DNA of 64,000 nucleotides from Arenibacter algicola (GTDB lineage Bacteria > Bacteroidota > Bacteroidia > Flavobacteriales > Flavobacteriaceae): NCBI RefSeq assembly GCF_000733925.1, contig NZ_JPOO01000001.1, positions 1,178,001 through 1,242,000 on the forward strand, read 5' to 3'. This document shows positions 43,100 to 52,694 of this stretch, piece after piece. Below the pieces are notes generated by a model that saw nothing but the letters and a program-made list of their open reading frames with translations, had not been told where the DNA came from and made no database searches. A program made the position numbers and the translations under genes. Position 1 is the stretch's first letter; every line of letters begins with the position of its first letter.

Positions 43100-44044
43100 A
43101 TGACGAGTAGAACTCTTTTTCAATTCAAAACACGCCTAATTCTAGTATTGGGTGTATTTTTCTGCTGTGGCTTGGCGTACTCTCAAAAAGATTTGCCCAT
43201 AAATATAGAAGATGCCAAAGTAAAGCCTCTTCCCAGTTTGGTAAATAGCGACTTGCAGAAAAGATTGGAAAAGGAGCTCATGTCCAATCCCAACTGGAAA
43301 TCTTTAATGAACAATAACAAGATGGCCGTTGGCATAGTAGATCTGTCAAATCCCGAAAATGCAAAATATGCCAGTATTAATGGTGACTATATGATGTATG
43401 CTGCCAGTTTGCCCAAAATAGCGGTGCTATTATCCTCTATGGATGCCATAGAAAAAGGGGAGCTTAAGGAAACCCAGGAAATAAAGAAGGATATGCGATC
43501 TATGATCAGCAAATCCAACAATGAAGCAACCACCAGAATGATAGATCGTTTGGGATATGATAAAATACAGTCCGTTATGACCGATCCAAAATATATGTTC
43601 TATGATGAAAGTAAGGGCGGCGGATTATGGGTCGGTAAAAGATATGGAAGCGGTGGGGATACCAATAGGGAGCCATTAAAGAATTTGTCCCATGCTGCCA
43701 CAGTAAACCAAGTATGTAGGTATTATTATCTGTTGGCCAATGGCAAATTGGTGAATAAGGGTAGGTCCAAACAAATGTTGGATATCATGGGGGATCCCGA
43801 ACTTCACCATAAATTTGTAAATACCTTGGACAATATTGCTCCCGATGCCAGATTATATAGAAAGTCGGGCTCTTGGAGAACCTTTCATTCCGATTCTATT
43901 TTGGTTTGGGGAAATAATCCCAACCGACGTTATATTTTGGTTGCCTTAATAGATGATGCAGGAGGTGAGCAAATCATTAGGGACTTGGTAAGGCCCGTAG
44001 AAAGAGTGTTGAAGGCAGAGAGGGTACAATTTGCCGTTAACTAG
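43100..44044 (+). CDS. Exported class-A beta-lactamase-like serine hydrolase
   Basis: This 314-residue protein has a signal peptide (about 1-29). Active-site motifs of the serine beta-lactamase/DD-peptidase fold are SLPK (Ser-x-x-Lys, about 103-106), SNN (the SDN position) and KSG (the KTG position, about 257). The Glu166-type omega loop cannot be assigned. It may be a peptidase or regulator acting on peptidoglycan rather than a true lactamase. A second such gene lies at 47016-48275. It stands alone upstream of the transporter/HEAT gene. Confidence 0.82.
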   Translation: MTSRTLFQFKTRLILVLGVFFCCGLAYSQKDLPINIEDAKVKPLPSLVNSDLQKRLEKELMSNPNWKSLMNNNKMAVGIVDLSNPENAKYASINGDYMMYAASLPKIAVLLSSMDAIEKGELKETQEIKKDMRSMISKSNNEATTRMIDRLGYDKIQSVMTDPKYMFYDESKGGGLWVGKRYGSGGDTNREPLKNLSHAATVNQVCRYYYLLANGKLVNKGRSKQMLDIMGDPELHHKFVNTLDNIAPDARLYRKSGSWRTFHSDSILVWGNNPNRRYILVALIDDAGGEQIIRDLVRPVERVLKAERVQFAVN

Positions 44045-44170
44045 ATCCATTTAGTATATTTCCTTTTGTTTATTCGTATAATGTTTGCCAATGAATTAAT
44101 TTTGGCCCCAATCTTCTATGGATTGGTTTTAGATAGGAGTGCTGTTGGATATTACTAAAACGCATGAAAA

Positions 44171-47026
44171 TTGAACTACCTTATTTCATTTATTAAAACG
44201 TTTAAAACCTACATTCTAAAGGCATTTGATTTAAAAGAGGAGGAACTGACCAAAACACTTCTACTTCAATTAAATATATTCTTCATTATTACGGTTTTAT
44301 TGATAGTAAAACCTACTATAAATTCGCTTTTTCTTTCTGAACTTTCTTCGGATGCACTGCCATTGGGCTATGTTTTAACTGCTATCATGGCCGTATTGGG
44401 CTCATTTTTCTACGACAGGGCCTTGGAAAAGTATCCTTTGAATATCATTGTGGATCGCACCTTGATAGGATCCGTCATTTCTTTGATAATATTTGGCGTA
44501 GCCTTAAATTTTAACCTAGGCTATGGATTTGCACTGTATATACCTTACATCTGGGTGGCTATTTTTGGGTTGTTGACCGCTTCCCAATTTTGGGTAATGG
44601 CAAATCTGGTCTATAATGTTAGGGAAGCAAAGCGCGTATTTGGGTTTATAGGTGCCGGTGCCATTGGCGGGGGTATATTTGGGGGGTACTTAACCTCTTT
44701 ATTGACCAATATCCTTAATACAGAGGATTTATTGTTTGTTGCCGCAACCCTCTTAATGTGCTGTTTGCCCATAACCCGATATATCTGGAAAAACGAAGTG
44801 TTGAAACTCAACTCTTTTCAAGTTTCCAGTCGCTCCAATCCAAAAGCGGAGTCCCCTTTTAGGTTGATAAAGCAATCTAAATTACTTAGCTTAATTGCGG
44901 TAGTCATTGGAATAAGCGTTCTGGTGGCCAAATTGGTAGATTACCAGTATAGCGATTACGCTTCCAGGTTCATTAAAGATCAGGATGAATTAACTTCCTT
45001 TTTTGGATTTTGGTTTTCTACCCTGAGCGTTATTTCACTATTGATACAGTTGTTCCTCACCAAACGTATTGTAGGTACCTTTGGTGTTGGTAAATCCCTC
45101 CTATGGTTGCCTTCGGGCATATTGTTGGGGTCTTTTCTGTTATTGATAGTGCCCCAACTATGGGTGGTGGTGTTTATCAAAATTGTGGACGGAAGTTTAA
45201 AGCAGTCGGTAAATAAGGCGGCCACGGAATTACTCTCCATACCCATCCCTATAGAAATTAAAAAAAAGACAAAGACATTTACGGATGTGGTAGTGGATAG
45301 TATAGCTACAGGGATGGCGGGCTTTATTCTAATCTTTTTTATTAATGGACTGGACATATCATCAACCTATATCAGTATAATTATTATTGGGCTTATTTTG
45401 ATCTGGTTGTACTTTATATATCATTTGAGGAATGAATATATAATTTCCTTTAAGAGCTTGTTGGAATATAGCCCTACAAGAAAAGATAAGGCTGCCAAAT
45501 CGGAAATAAAGGTTACCTCTATCATAGAAACGGTAATCAGGGTATTTGAAACTGGGAACGAGAATCAGATATTGCATATGTTGAATAAAACATTGGACGT
45601 AAAGGATGAGCGTTTCTTTTTTGCAATTAAAGCGCTGCTGAACAATCCGTCTGCCAAGGTGAGGGCTTTGGCCATTGAAAATCTATATTTTTTGAATATG
45701 GAAAATTTATGTGCTACGGTAGAGCCCATGATCTATGACAAGGATCAGCAAGTGACTACTTCTGCCTTTCGTTATTTGTTGAAGCGCTATCAACAAAACC
45801 CTGTGGAACTATTGGATAAATATTTATCGGTAAAGGACAATACCATAGCCAATGCAGCCCTAGTTGGCCTGTCTATGGAATTGCGAAATAATAGGGTAAT
45901 GCAAGACCGATTTAGTTTGGAACAAAGAATTGAAAATACCCTTGACCAGTTATCGCAAACCAATACAGAGCTGGAAAGGACCAATAAGATCCTGGCCATT
46001 CTTGAAACCATTGGGAATGCCAAGGTTGAAAATTTCTACCCGGTTATAAAGACGCATATATATTCCGATAATGTTCTAATTGCAAATACCGCTATTTTGG
46101 CGGCATCAAAAACATTGGACAAGCAGTTTATTGATTTAATTGTTTCCAGATTATCGGGTAAGGACACCAGAAAATCTGCAATGGAGGCCCTCTACTTCTA
46201 TGGGGAGCCCATTATTGATATTTTGTTCGAGGGATTAAGAAATGAAAGCATTGACCCGGACGATAGCGCATACGTGGTCATGGTTATTGGAAAGTTCGAT
46301 TCACAAAAGGCCATCAATACCTTGATGAAACTAACCGAGGATATGGAACATACGGTGAAAATTGAAGCTATTGAAGCCTTGAAACACCTCAAGTGGAAAT
46401 ATCCCCACCTTAAAATAAGGGATCAGTTTATTGTGGATAAAATCTTGGACGAGTGTCACCTGTACCAAAGTACCCTGTCCGTAATCCATACCCAAATAGT
46501 ACTACAGTATAAGAAGAACCCGGAAAAACTGGAGACCAAGGAAGAAAATGAAGCCAGAAATGGCCTTATCCATTTGTTGGAACTGAGGTTGGACAGACAA
46601 TTAAAACGAATTTTTCAATTCTTGGGGGTCAAATACCCGCCCCAGGATGTAGATCCCATTTTAAATGCCATACTAAAAGGTCAGGAAGAGCAACGTATAC
46701 ATGCCATTGAATTTTTGGACAATATCCTGGACATTCAACTCAAAAAGGAGTTGATTCCTGTTGCTGAATCCATTATACAGGTAGGTGTTATATCCGAAGA
46801 AAATCTAAAAAATCTGAATGTAAAGGTTCTTAGTGAATCCGAAAGCTATTTGTCCCTATTAAAGCGAAAGGATATTAAGCTGAAACTGGCGGTACTTTAC
46901 TTGATTGAAAAAACCAAGGACCCAAAATTCACCCCTCTTTTGGAAATGGTCTTGGAGGACTCCAACGAGAAGGCCAGAAAAAAGGCGGCCGAAATCTTGA
47001 GTGACTTTAAAAAAATTAGCGTTTAA
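44171..47026 (+). CDS. Nucleotide-transporter-like membrane protein fused to HEAT repeats
   Basis: TTG start at 44171 is used because the nearby ATG at 44164 leads to a stop after 10 codons in another frame. The 951-residue protein has about 12 membrane helices in the first 430 residues, in a pattern like MFS or Npt/ADP-ATP translocases (around LPLGYVLTAIMAVLGSFFYD and GAGAIGGGIFGGYLTS), then a cytoplasmic alpha-solenoid of HEAT-like repeats (about 430-951). HEAT repeats usually bind proteins, so this may couple transport or signalling to a partner. It converges with the next gene, overlapping it by 11 bases. Confidence 0.78.
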   Translation: MNYLISFIKTFKTYILKAFDLKEEELTKTLLLQLNIFFIITVLLIVKPTINSLFLSELSSDALPLGYVLTAIMAVLGSFFYDRALEKYPLNIIVDRTLIGSVISLIIFGVALNFNLGYGFALYIPYIWVAIFGLLTASQFWVMANLVYNVREAKRVFGFIGAGAIGGGIFGGYLTSLLTNILNTEDLLFVAATLLMCCLPITRYIWKNEVLKLNSFQVSSRSNPKAESPFRLIKQSKLLSLIAVVIGISVLVAKLVDYQYSDYASRFIKDQDELTSFFGFWFSTLSVISLLIQLFLTKRIVGTFGVGKSLLWLPSGILLGSFLLLIVPQLWVVVFIKIVDGSLKQSVNKAATELLSIPIPIEIKKKTKTFTDVVVDSIATGMAGFILIFFINGLDISSTYISIIIIGLILIWLYFIYHLRNEYIISFKSLLEYSPTRKDKAAKSEIKVTSIIETVIRVFETGNENQILHMLNKTLDVKDERFFFAIKALLNNPSAKVRALAIENLYFLNMENLCATVEPMIYDKDQQVTTSAFRYLLKRYQQNPVELLDKYLSVKDNTIANAALVGLSMELRNNRVMQDRFSLEQRIENTLDQLSQTNTELERTNKILAILETIGNAKVENFYPVIKTHIYSDNVLIANTAILAASKTLDKQFIDLIVSRLSGKDTRKSAMEALYFYGEPIIDILFEGLRNESIDPDDSAYVVMVIGKFDSQKAINTLMKLTEDMEHTVKIEAIEALKHLKWKYPHLKIRDQFIVDKILDECHLYQSTLSVIHTQIVLQYKKNPEKLETKEENEARNGLIHLLELRLDRQLKRIFQFLGVKYPPQDVDPILNAILKGQEEQRIHAIEFLDNILDIQLKKELIPVAESIIQVGVISEENLKNLNVKVLSESESYLSLLKRKDIKLKLAVLYLIEKTKDPKFTPLLEMVLEDSNEKARKKAAEILSDFKKISV

Positions 47027-48275
47027 TAATCTTGTCTATGCTACTGGCCAGGGTCAAATGGTCTGTTGCTGAATTTTTTCGCAATACGTTGGTCATAAGT
47101 ACCACTATATATTTGCAATTGTCCGGATGTTCTACAATGGCTACAGAATTCATATAGTTGGTAACATTGCCCATATATTTTCCACAGGCTTCACCTGTAC
47201 TTCTATCACATTTGTATAAACTTCCCGATTTAAAATATACGGCAGCGGGCTTCAGGACCGGGGATTGTGCGTATCTGATCCTTCTGTCCGTCATATACAT
47301 AAGGCGTTTCATTTCCAGGCTGGATTCTTGGTCCACCACCTTGCCCTGTTCCAACTGTATCAAGAATTTCATCAACCCTAATGGAGAACCAATACTGCCC
47401 CCCTTATCGCCTACATAGCGGTTGGCTCCCGAAGTAAAAAAGCTTCCCAAGCGCCATTCATCAGTAGTAATTCCCAATTCCCGTAAGGGTAGGTTTACCA
47501 CATCATTGGCCAAATCTGTCAATTCCTTTTTTGGGGTAGTGGTAAAGTATGTATCCGCCTCTTCCTGGCTCAGGGTGGGGTAGGACTCTCCGAAGGCCGC
47601 CATCAATAAGGCTTCGCGCCATACAATACTGGCTGCCCCGTTGTTACTAACGGAAAGCATATGGTCTGCCCATTCAAACAAGGTAAAAACATCACTGGCT
47701 ATTACCTGTCTTTTGAGCAATTTATTCGTTTCTAGATTAAAAATTGGTATGGTATGTGTATCCGTCAAGCCCCAATAGCCCGACTTTACCGATTTGGAAC
47801 GTAAAAGCTCCAATCGCTTTTCAAAGGAATCCGGATATATTTTTTTCAATTGGGTAAACAAAGCTACCATTACGGCCAGTTTGCCAACACTGCCAGGCTG
47901 ATATCCGGCTGTTTCGTTTCGCTTGGCGTATCGAACACTGTCTATATCCGAAATATCCAATACGGCAATGGAATAACTCTTGTCCAAACCTCTAAATAGT
48001 GCGTTGATGTCTTTTTGGAATTGCTCATCTACACTTAGGAAAGCGGCAGTGCTGTCCTCTTTTTTCGATATTAGGTTCAGTTCAATATCCATATAAGACT
48101 TTTGGGCCCCTGGAGGTATAACGGTGGTCGACTTTAGTTCTCCACTTTTAACGAGTTCCAGATACTTCAGCCTTTTGATTCCCGTATGCAAATAGCCATC
48201 AATGGGGTAATAGCTCATGGTGGTAAAGGCAGAGCATATCAGTAATAGAACAATATATTTAATACTCTTTTGCAT
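47016..48275 (-). CDS. Exported beta-lactamase-like serine hydrolase, larger form
   Basis: ATG at 48275 (MQKSIKYIVLLLICSAF) gives a signal peptide at the N-terminus; the frame's earlier ATG at 48299 would overlap the upstream gene. The 419-residue protein has active-site motifs SVGK (about 129-132), SNN (about 214-216) and KSG (about 352-354), so it belongs to the penicillin-recognising hydrolases. It sits one base after the dikinase-like gene, so the two are cotranscribed. The family role could be a carboxypeptidase or a lactamase-like hydrolase. Confidence 0.8.
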   Translation of the reverse strand: MQKSIKYIVLLLICSAFTTMSYYPIDGYLHTGIKRLKYLELVKSGELKSTTVIPPGAQKSYMDIELNLISKKEDSTAAFLSVDEQFQKDINALFRGLDKSYSIAVLDISDIDSVRYAKRNETAGYQPGSVGKLAVMVALFTQLKKIYPDSFEKRLELLRSKSVKSGYWGLTDTHTIPIFNLETNKLLKRQVIASDVFTLFEWADHMLSVSNNGAASIVWREALLMAAFGESYPTLSQEEADTYFTTTPKKELTDLANDVVNLPLRELGITTDEWRLGSFFTSGANRYVGDKGGSIGSPLGLMKFLIQLEQGKVVDQESSLEMKRLMYMTDRRIRYAQSPVLKPAAVYFKSGSLYKCDRSTGEACGKYMGNVTNYMNSVAIVEHPDNCKYIVVLMTNVLRKNSATDHLTLASSIDKIIKR

Positions 48276-48276
48276 C

Positions 48277-51183
48277 TTATATTTTTTTAGAAAGGGCAAT
48301 GTTTTTGTCCAGATCGATTTTTGGTGTAATAGATTCCAAATAATTGGAACTTAACGCTTTCTTATTCTCTACAAAAGGGCGTATTTGAAACAGCCACAGC
48401 TTATTGTTTTGGAATCCCAGTTCCACGTCATAGGCCCCTTCATAATCCGATTTGGTTTCAGTAGCCATTTTTTCCCGAATTGTTTTGGCAAATGCCCTTA
48501 TTTCCTCAATGTTTTTTTGGTTTAGTATAAAATTCTCAAAAGTGGACATTCTTTTTTCCGTTCCCCCTGCAGCTGGAAGTCGATTGTGGTACATTTCCCT
48601 AGCGGGTGCCAAGAGTTGGGTGCCACCAATATCCTTTAATAGATAAGTTTCTGCCGATTGGCCATCTACAGCACCCCCGGCACCCCTGCTAAAGGCAATG
48701 GTAAGATCATCCGGATTTCCGGAACTGATGCCCTTGGTGATCAATACCCCGGAATAGTCCACATCCACACTCGGTATTATCAAAATGGAAGGGAATACAT
48801 TTTCAGGATTAAGGAGATATTTTTGTCGCCATTTAAAACTGCGTTCGGAATAGGGGGAAGCCCAAACATCCTTAATGCCTGATATAATTTTTTCCTTGGC
48901 GGCTACATTGAATACAGTGAGGTTTAATCCGGCACCGGTAAAATTCTTCAAATCTTCCATGTTGGTGTCACTTCTAAGAAAGACCGGGATTTCACCAATT
49001 GGTTTTCCCAATACTTCTTTGAACCCCTCTTCCAATTGTGTAAGGAATTGGGCCTTCATTGACATTTTCTTTATGGCCTCCCTTAGGATTTCCAATTGCC
49101 TTAGTTGGTAGTTTTCAACCTCGCCTTCCGCAATGCCTTGTGAGCGCATGGTCTCGGCCTCCTTGAAAGTGGAATTTAAAAAATCCCAATAGCTTCCCTG
49201 CTGCTCGGGCATAGGTTGGTCCATATGGTCCTTAAAGATTCCGAAGGGAATAACCAGACCTTCTACCACCATATCTGGGAACATTTTTTTTAACTGTCCC
49301 AAATTGGCCGCCTTTGGACCGCAAAGCTTACCTGAATCCTCGGCGTCCACTGACCTTAGGTTTAATATGGTGTTTTCATCCAAACGTATGTTCTCTATGG
49401 GGACTTCAATTCTTTCCTCTTTACGCTCTATCTTAATAAATAAATTGCGTTCCTCCTCGGACATATCCTTTTCCAACTTCATAATAACGTTGCCCTTGTT
49501 GGATACCGCATAAAATACCTTTTCTCCGTTATATTTCTGAAGACCTTTAAGATTTTCATCGCTTAGGGCGGCATTGGGGATACCCATATTTCGGGCCAAC
49601 AATTGCACGTGAGACACCATATTTCCTTCCGATACCGTAGCAATTCCGGCCACTGGCTTAAGATCTGAAGGAGGGCGTTGAAAAATATAGATTTTATCGG
49701 ATGTAACCTCAATTTCATCTGGAGAACCACTTATCACTACCAATTCGCCCAAGGCATATCCAGGATTAAGGCCTCGTAGGCCACTTTGATTGTCTATGTC
49801 CATCACCCTATTGGTCAAGGCGGATTCCTGGGCAATAATATCGCCCAATTCTCCCACGGTTTGGCCTAAATAGAGGGCTATGGAACCTCTAATTTTGTCA
49901 TCAATAAACCCATAAGCCTTAGGCTCAAAAGCGGTGTAAATGTCCACTATCTCCTGATAATTGGCCTTTACCATGGAAGAACTCCATTCCACTTCCCTAC
50001 GCGCATTCTCCAATACTGAGGTAAGCTGCCCTAGGGACATGGCATTGCCATTGGATCCCTTTAGGGATAGATTAAGTTGTTCCCATTCTGCCAGTTCTAT
50101 ATATCCTGCACCGGCATTGGCCATGCCCAAATAGCAAACTTTGTCCAATAGGCCATTAAGGTCTTCAGGCTGCCATTGGGGAGAATTTTTAAATATAACT
50201 TCTTCTAACTTAAGGGAAGCGTCCAACAACTGAAATCGGGCTGTTGAATTCAATTCTTGTAGAAGGGCATGTCTTATATCCAACAGCAATTCGGCTGTGG
50301 CGGGAATAAGTACTGCCGCATTTGCTTCTCCACTATAACTGGTAGTAAAGTTTTTTATGGCAACCCCTATAGGGCTATCCTCTACAAGTGGTGTATTTTT
50401 TTGTATTTGTGCAATATCAACTGGTTTGTAGAAATTGGCCATAGTAGCCACCAAGGCATCTATTTTGGCTTTTACCTCATTGGTAAGCTGATTGCTGTTT
50501 TTGGACTTAAAGTTCTTTACTTTATTTATATCCCCTGCATCGGGCTGACTATGGATTTTAACCCTTAAGTCCATAAATTCTGGGACCATGTCCGAAATTA
50601 CCTTTGAATCGCTCCTTATTTTTTGGGCTAGATTATCGTCGCCATTATGGGGTATGTCCTTTAAAGACTGCCGAATGAGATAAAAATTTTGGGCTAGATT
50701 TTGAGTGTCGGATAGTAGCCATTTATAAAAATCCACGCCCCAGGCCTCTTCGTCCTCTGCCTGTATCGCCCCCCTATAGAACTGCCCCTTTTCCAGGATC
50801 CAGCCATTGTCAACAGTTCTTAAATACTTGTCCAATTGATACTGCTTAAGACGGGAATGGTTATTTTCTGCGTCCCAAAATTCCTCCTTGGAGGTATAGG
50901 ATAAAATTTGACCCAAAAAGAGGTGGTTGCTCTTGCCTAAATCGATAATAGAGCTTTTGTAAGTGGCGTGTTGTACTCCAGGACCAATATCATCGGGACA
51001 GGGGTCTTTAGGTTGGCGTATACTTCCATCCGTACAGAACCAGCGAATTTCTTTATATGGCCCGCGGATATCCTTTTTGTAAGAGTTGATAAGATCCTTT
51101 ATTTCCTGATTGCCCAATTTTTGGCCTGGGCTTATCAATGGAAAGCAGAATAGTAGGATATATATAAATATATGTTTTTTCAT
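48277..51183 (-). CDS. Exported PEP/pyruvate dikinase-like protein, GWD-like domain order
   Basis: This 968-residue protein starts with a signal peptide (about 1-20). After a helical region (about 20-460) comes a phosphohistidine swivel domain (about 470-580) with GNMVSHVQLLARNMGIPNAA and His near residue 525. A PPDK-type ATP-grasp domain follows (about 615-960), with CGPKAANLGQL and RSDTNMEDLKNFTGAGL. The His domain before the nucleotide domain is the order of plant alpha-glucan water dikinase, not of PpsA. An ATP-using enzyme outside the cytoplasm would be odd, so it may have lost catalysis or the signal may be a membrane anchor. Confidence 0.8.
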   Translation of the reverse strand: MKKHIFIYILLFCFPLISPGQKLGNQEIKDLINSYKKDIRGPYKEIRWFCTDGSIRQPKDPCPDDIGPGVQHATYKSSIIDLGKSNHLFLGQILSYTSKEEFWDAENNHSRLKQYQLDKYLRTVDNGWILEKGQFYRGAIQAEDEEAWGVDFYKWLLSDTQNLAQNFYLIRQSLKDIPHNGDDNLAQKIRSDSKVISDMVPEFMDLRVKIHSQPDAGDINKVKNFKSKNSNQLTNEVKAKIDALVATMANFYKPVDIAQIQKNTPLVEDSPIGVAIKNFTTSYSGEANAAVLIPATAELLLDIRHALLQELNSTARFQLLDASLKLEEVIFKNSPQWQPEDLNGLLDKVCYLGMANAGAGYIELAEWEQLNLSLKGSNGNAMSLGQLTSVLENARREVEWSSSMVKANYQEIVDIYTAFEPKAYGFIDDKIRGSIALYLGQTVGELGDIIAQESALTNRVMDIDNQSGLRGLNPGYALGELVVISGSPDEIEVTSDKIYIFQRPPSDLKPVAGIATVSEGNMVSHVQLLARNMGIPNAALSDENLKGLQKYNGEKVFYAVSNKGNVIMKLEKDMSEEERNLFIKIERKEERIEVPIENIRLDENTILNLRSVDAEDSGKLCGPKAANLGQLKKMFPDMVVEGLVIPFGIFKDHMDQPMPEQQGSYWDFLNSTFKEAETMRSQGIAEGEVENYQLRQLEILREAIKKMSMKAQFLTQLEEGFKEVLGKPIGEIPVFLRSDTNMEDLKNFTGAGLNLTVFNVAAKEKIISGIKDVWASPYSERSFKWRQKYLLNPENVFPSILIIPSVDVDYSGVLITKGISSGNPDDLTIAFSRGAGGAVDGQSAETYLLKDIGGTQLLAPAREMYHNRLPAAGGTEKRMSTFENFILNQKNIEEIRAFAKTIREKMATETKSDYEGAYDVELGFQNNKLWLFQIRPFVENKKALSSNYLESITPKIDLDKNIALSKKI

Positions 51184-51404
51184 AGTGTTGTAATGGCAGT
51201 ATAAAGTGCAATCAAATGTAATACCAATTTTAATGCAAATAAATTTTTTAAGCCTAGTTTCGATGGCCCGACCAAATAAACCGTTACTAAAAGGTGGGAA
51301 ATAGTAATTGGAATGGAATATGGCCTGTATGTTCTTAGAATGTAATCAATTGAAGGAAGATTTACAAATTGTTTTTTTTGGGGCTACAATGCCAAAGTAT
51401 CAGC

Positions 51405-52694
51405 TTAAACTCGGTGATCTATCACTATGACCGGTTTTCTGCTCATTTTGGGAAATCGCAACTCCTGAAGGGTTTTAAAATCGTGAAATTCAATTTTGGG
51501 GAGTACCCGCAGTTTTGCCCTAAAGTGATCCTTGATGGTTTGTAATAAATCATTTGTAGGGCTGGAGGTGGCTATTTTAATACAAATTTCATCGGTTCCT
51601 ATGTCATTATGGTCTATCTCGATTACAAAGGCGTCTATTTCATTGAAATAGTTAAGCACGTTGTACATGGCCGGAGGATATAGGGTAGTGCCCTTATATT
51701 TTATCATCTGTTTCTTCCTTCCAATCACAGGACCTAAGCGAGGTGTATTTCTTCCACAGGAACATTTGGAGGTATGGGCTTGGACAATATCACCGGTTTT
51801 AAATCTCAGCAATGGCATACCTTCAACCCCCAAGGTTGTAATGGTAAGCTCTCCCGGCATTTCCTCTTCAACTTGTTTTTCATTATCGTCCAAAATTTCG
51901 ATGATGATCAATTCCGGATGATGGTGGCCGCCTTGCTGTGCGGTACATTCGGTAAAGGCCGTACTCATTTCTGTAGAGGCATAGGTGGAATAAAGGGGAA
52001 TGTCCCAATCTTTTTTAATTTTGGCTGCAAGGGTATTCAATGAAAAATCTTCATTACGCAGTGATTCCCCTATACAAATAGCCCCTTTTATCCCCGCTTC
52101 GTTGGGGTCAATTCCGTGCTGATGGGCGTATTCTATAAGTTTCAATAAAAAAGAAGGGACCACGATGAGGTAGGTTGGCTTAAACTTAAGGATGGAATCC
52201 CATTGAAGTTCAGGAATTCCGGCGCCTACCCTTATAATTCCGGCACCTAGCTCCCTAGCGCCCAAAAAATAGGCCAATCCTGCCATAAATCGTCGATCTA
52301 TAGTTGTCGTTAATTGCAAAATATCGTTTGCCGTAACACCGGCACAGTCAAAGGAGATGGCCTCGTTATAGGCCAAGCGATTAAGGTCATTATCTGTAAG
52401 GGCAAAGGTAACAGGTTCGCCCAAAGTACCGGAAGTAGTTACGTAATCTATGATCTTGTGCCTATTTACGCATAAGAAATCATCATTATATTTTTGTAGA
52501 TCCTCTTTGGAAGTTGTGGGGAGTTTGGTGAGGTCTGCCAAGGTCTTGATATCGCTGGCCAGTAAATTGTGTTCCTGAAAAATTCTTTTATAATAGGCAG
52601 AGTTTTGGGTAATATATTCTATTAGTTCCCTTAAACGCTGTTCTTGTAGTTGTTTAATTGCCTCTGCCGATGCTTTTTCGATTTCAGGGATCAT
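51405..52694 (-). CDS. PaaK-like AMP-forming acyl/aryl-CoA ligase
   Basis: This 429-residue protein resembles phenylacetate-CoA ligases: the adenylate-binding TTSGTLGEPVTFALT loop (about 85-100), YSTYASTEMSTAF, the FKTGDIVQ motif, and ARMP-type C-terminal IGRKKQMIKYKGTTLYPPAMY. Such enzymes activate aromatic or fatty acids as adenylates. Its stop overlaps the C45 gene start by one base. In this cluster it could activate the aromatic starter or a fatty acid for the pigment. Active-site identity cannot be read from motifs alone. Confidence 0.82.
   Translation of the reverse strand: MIPEIEKASAEAIKQLQEQRLRELIEYITQNSAYYKRIFQEHNLLASDIKTLADLTKLPTTSKEDLQKYNDDFLCVNRHKIIDYVTTSGTLGEPVTFALTDNDLNRLAYNEAISFDCAGVTANDILQLTTTIDRRFMAGLAYFLGARELGAGIIRVGAGIPELQWDSILKFKPTYLIVVPSFLLKLIEYAHQHGIDPNEAGIKGAICIGESLRNEDFSLNTLAAKIKKDWDIPLYSTYASTEMSTAFTECTAQQGGHHHPELIIIEILDDNEKQVEEEMPGELTITTLGVEGMPLLRFKTGDIVQAHTSKCSCGRNTPRLGPVIGRKKQMIKYKGTTLYPPAMYNVLNYFNEIDAFVIEIDHNDIGTDEICIKIATSSPTNDLLQTIKDHFRAKLRVLPKIEFHDFKTLQELRFPKMSRKPVIVIDHRV

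Noticed and set aside
44164..44196. Upstream ATG for the HEAT-fusion gene
   Set aside because: It runs in a different frame and stops after ten codons.
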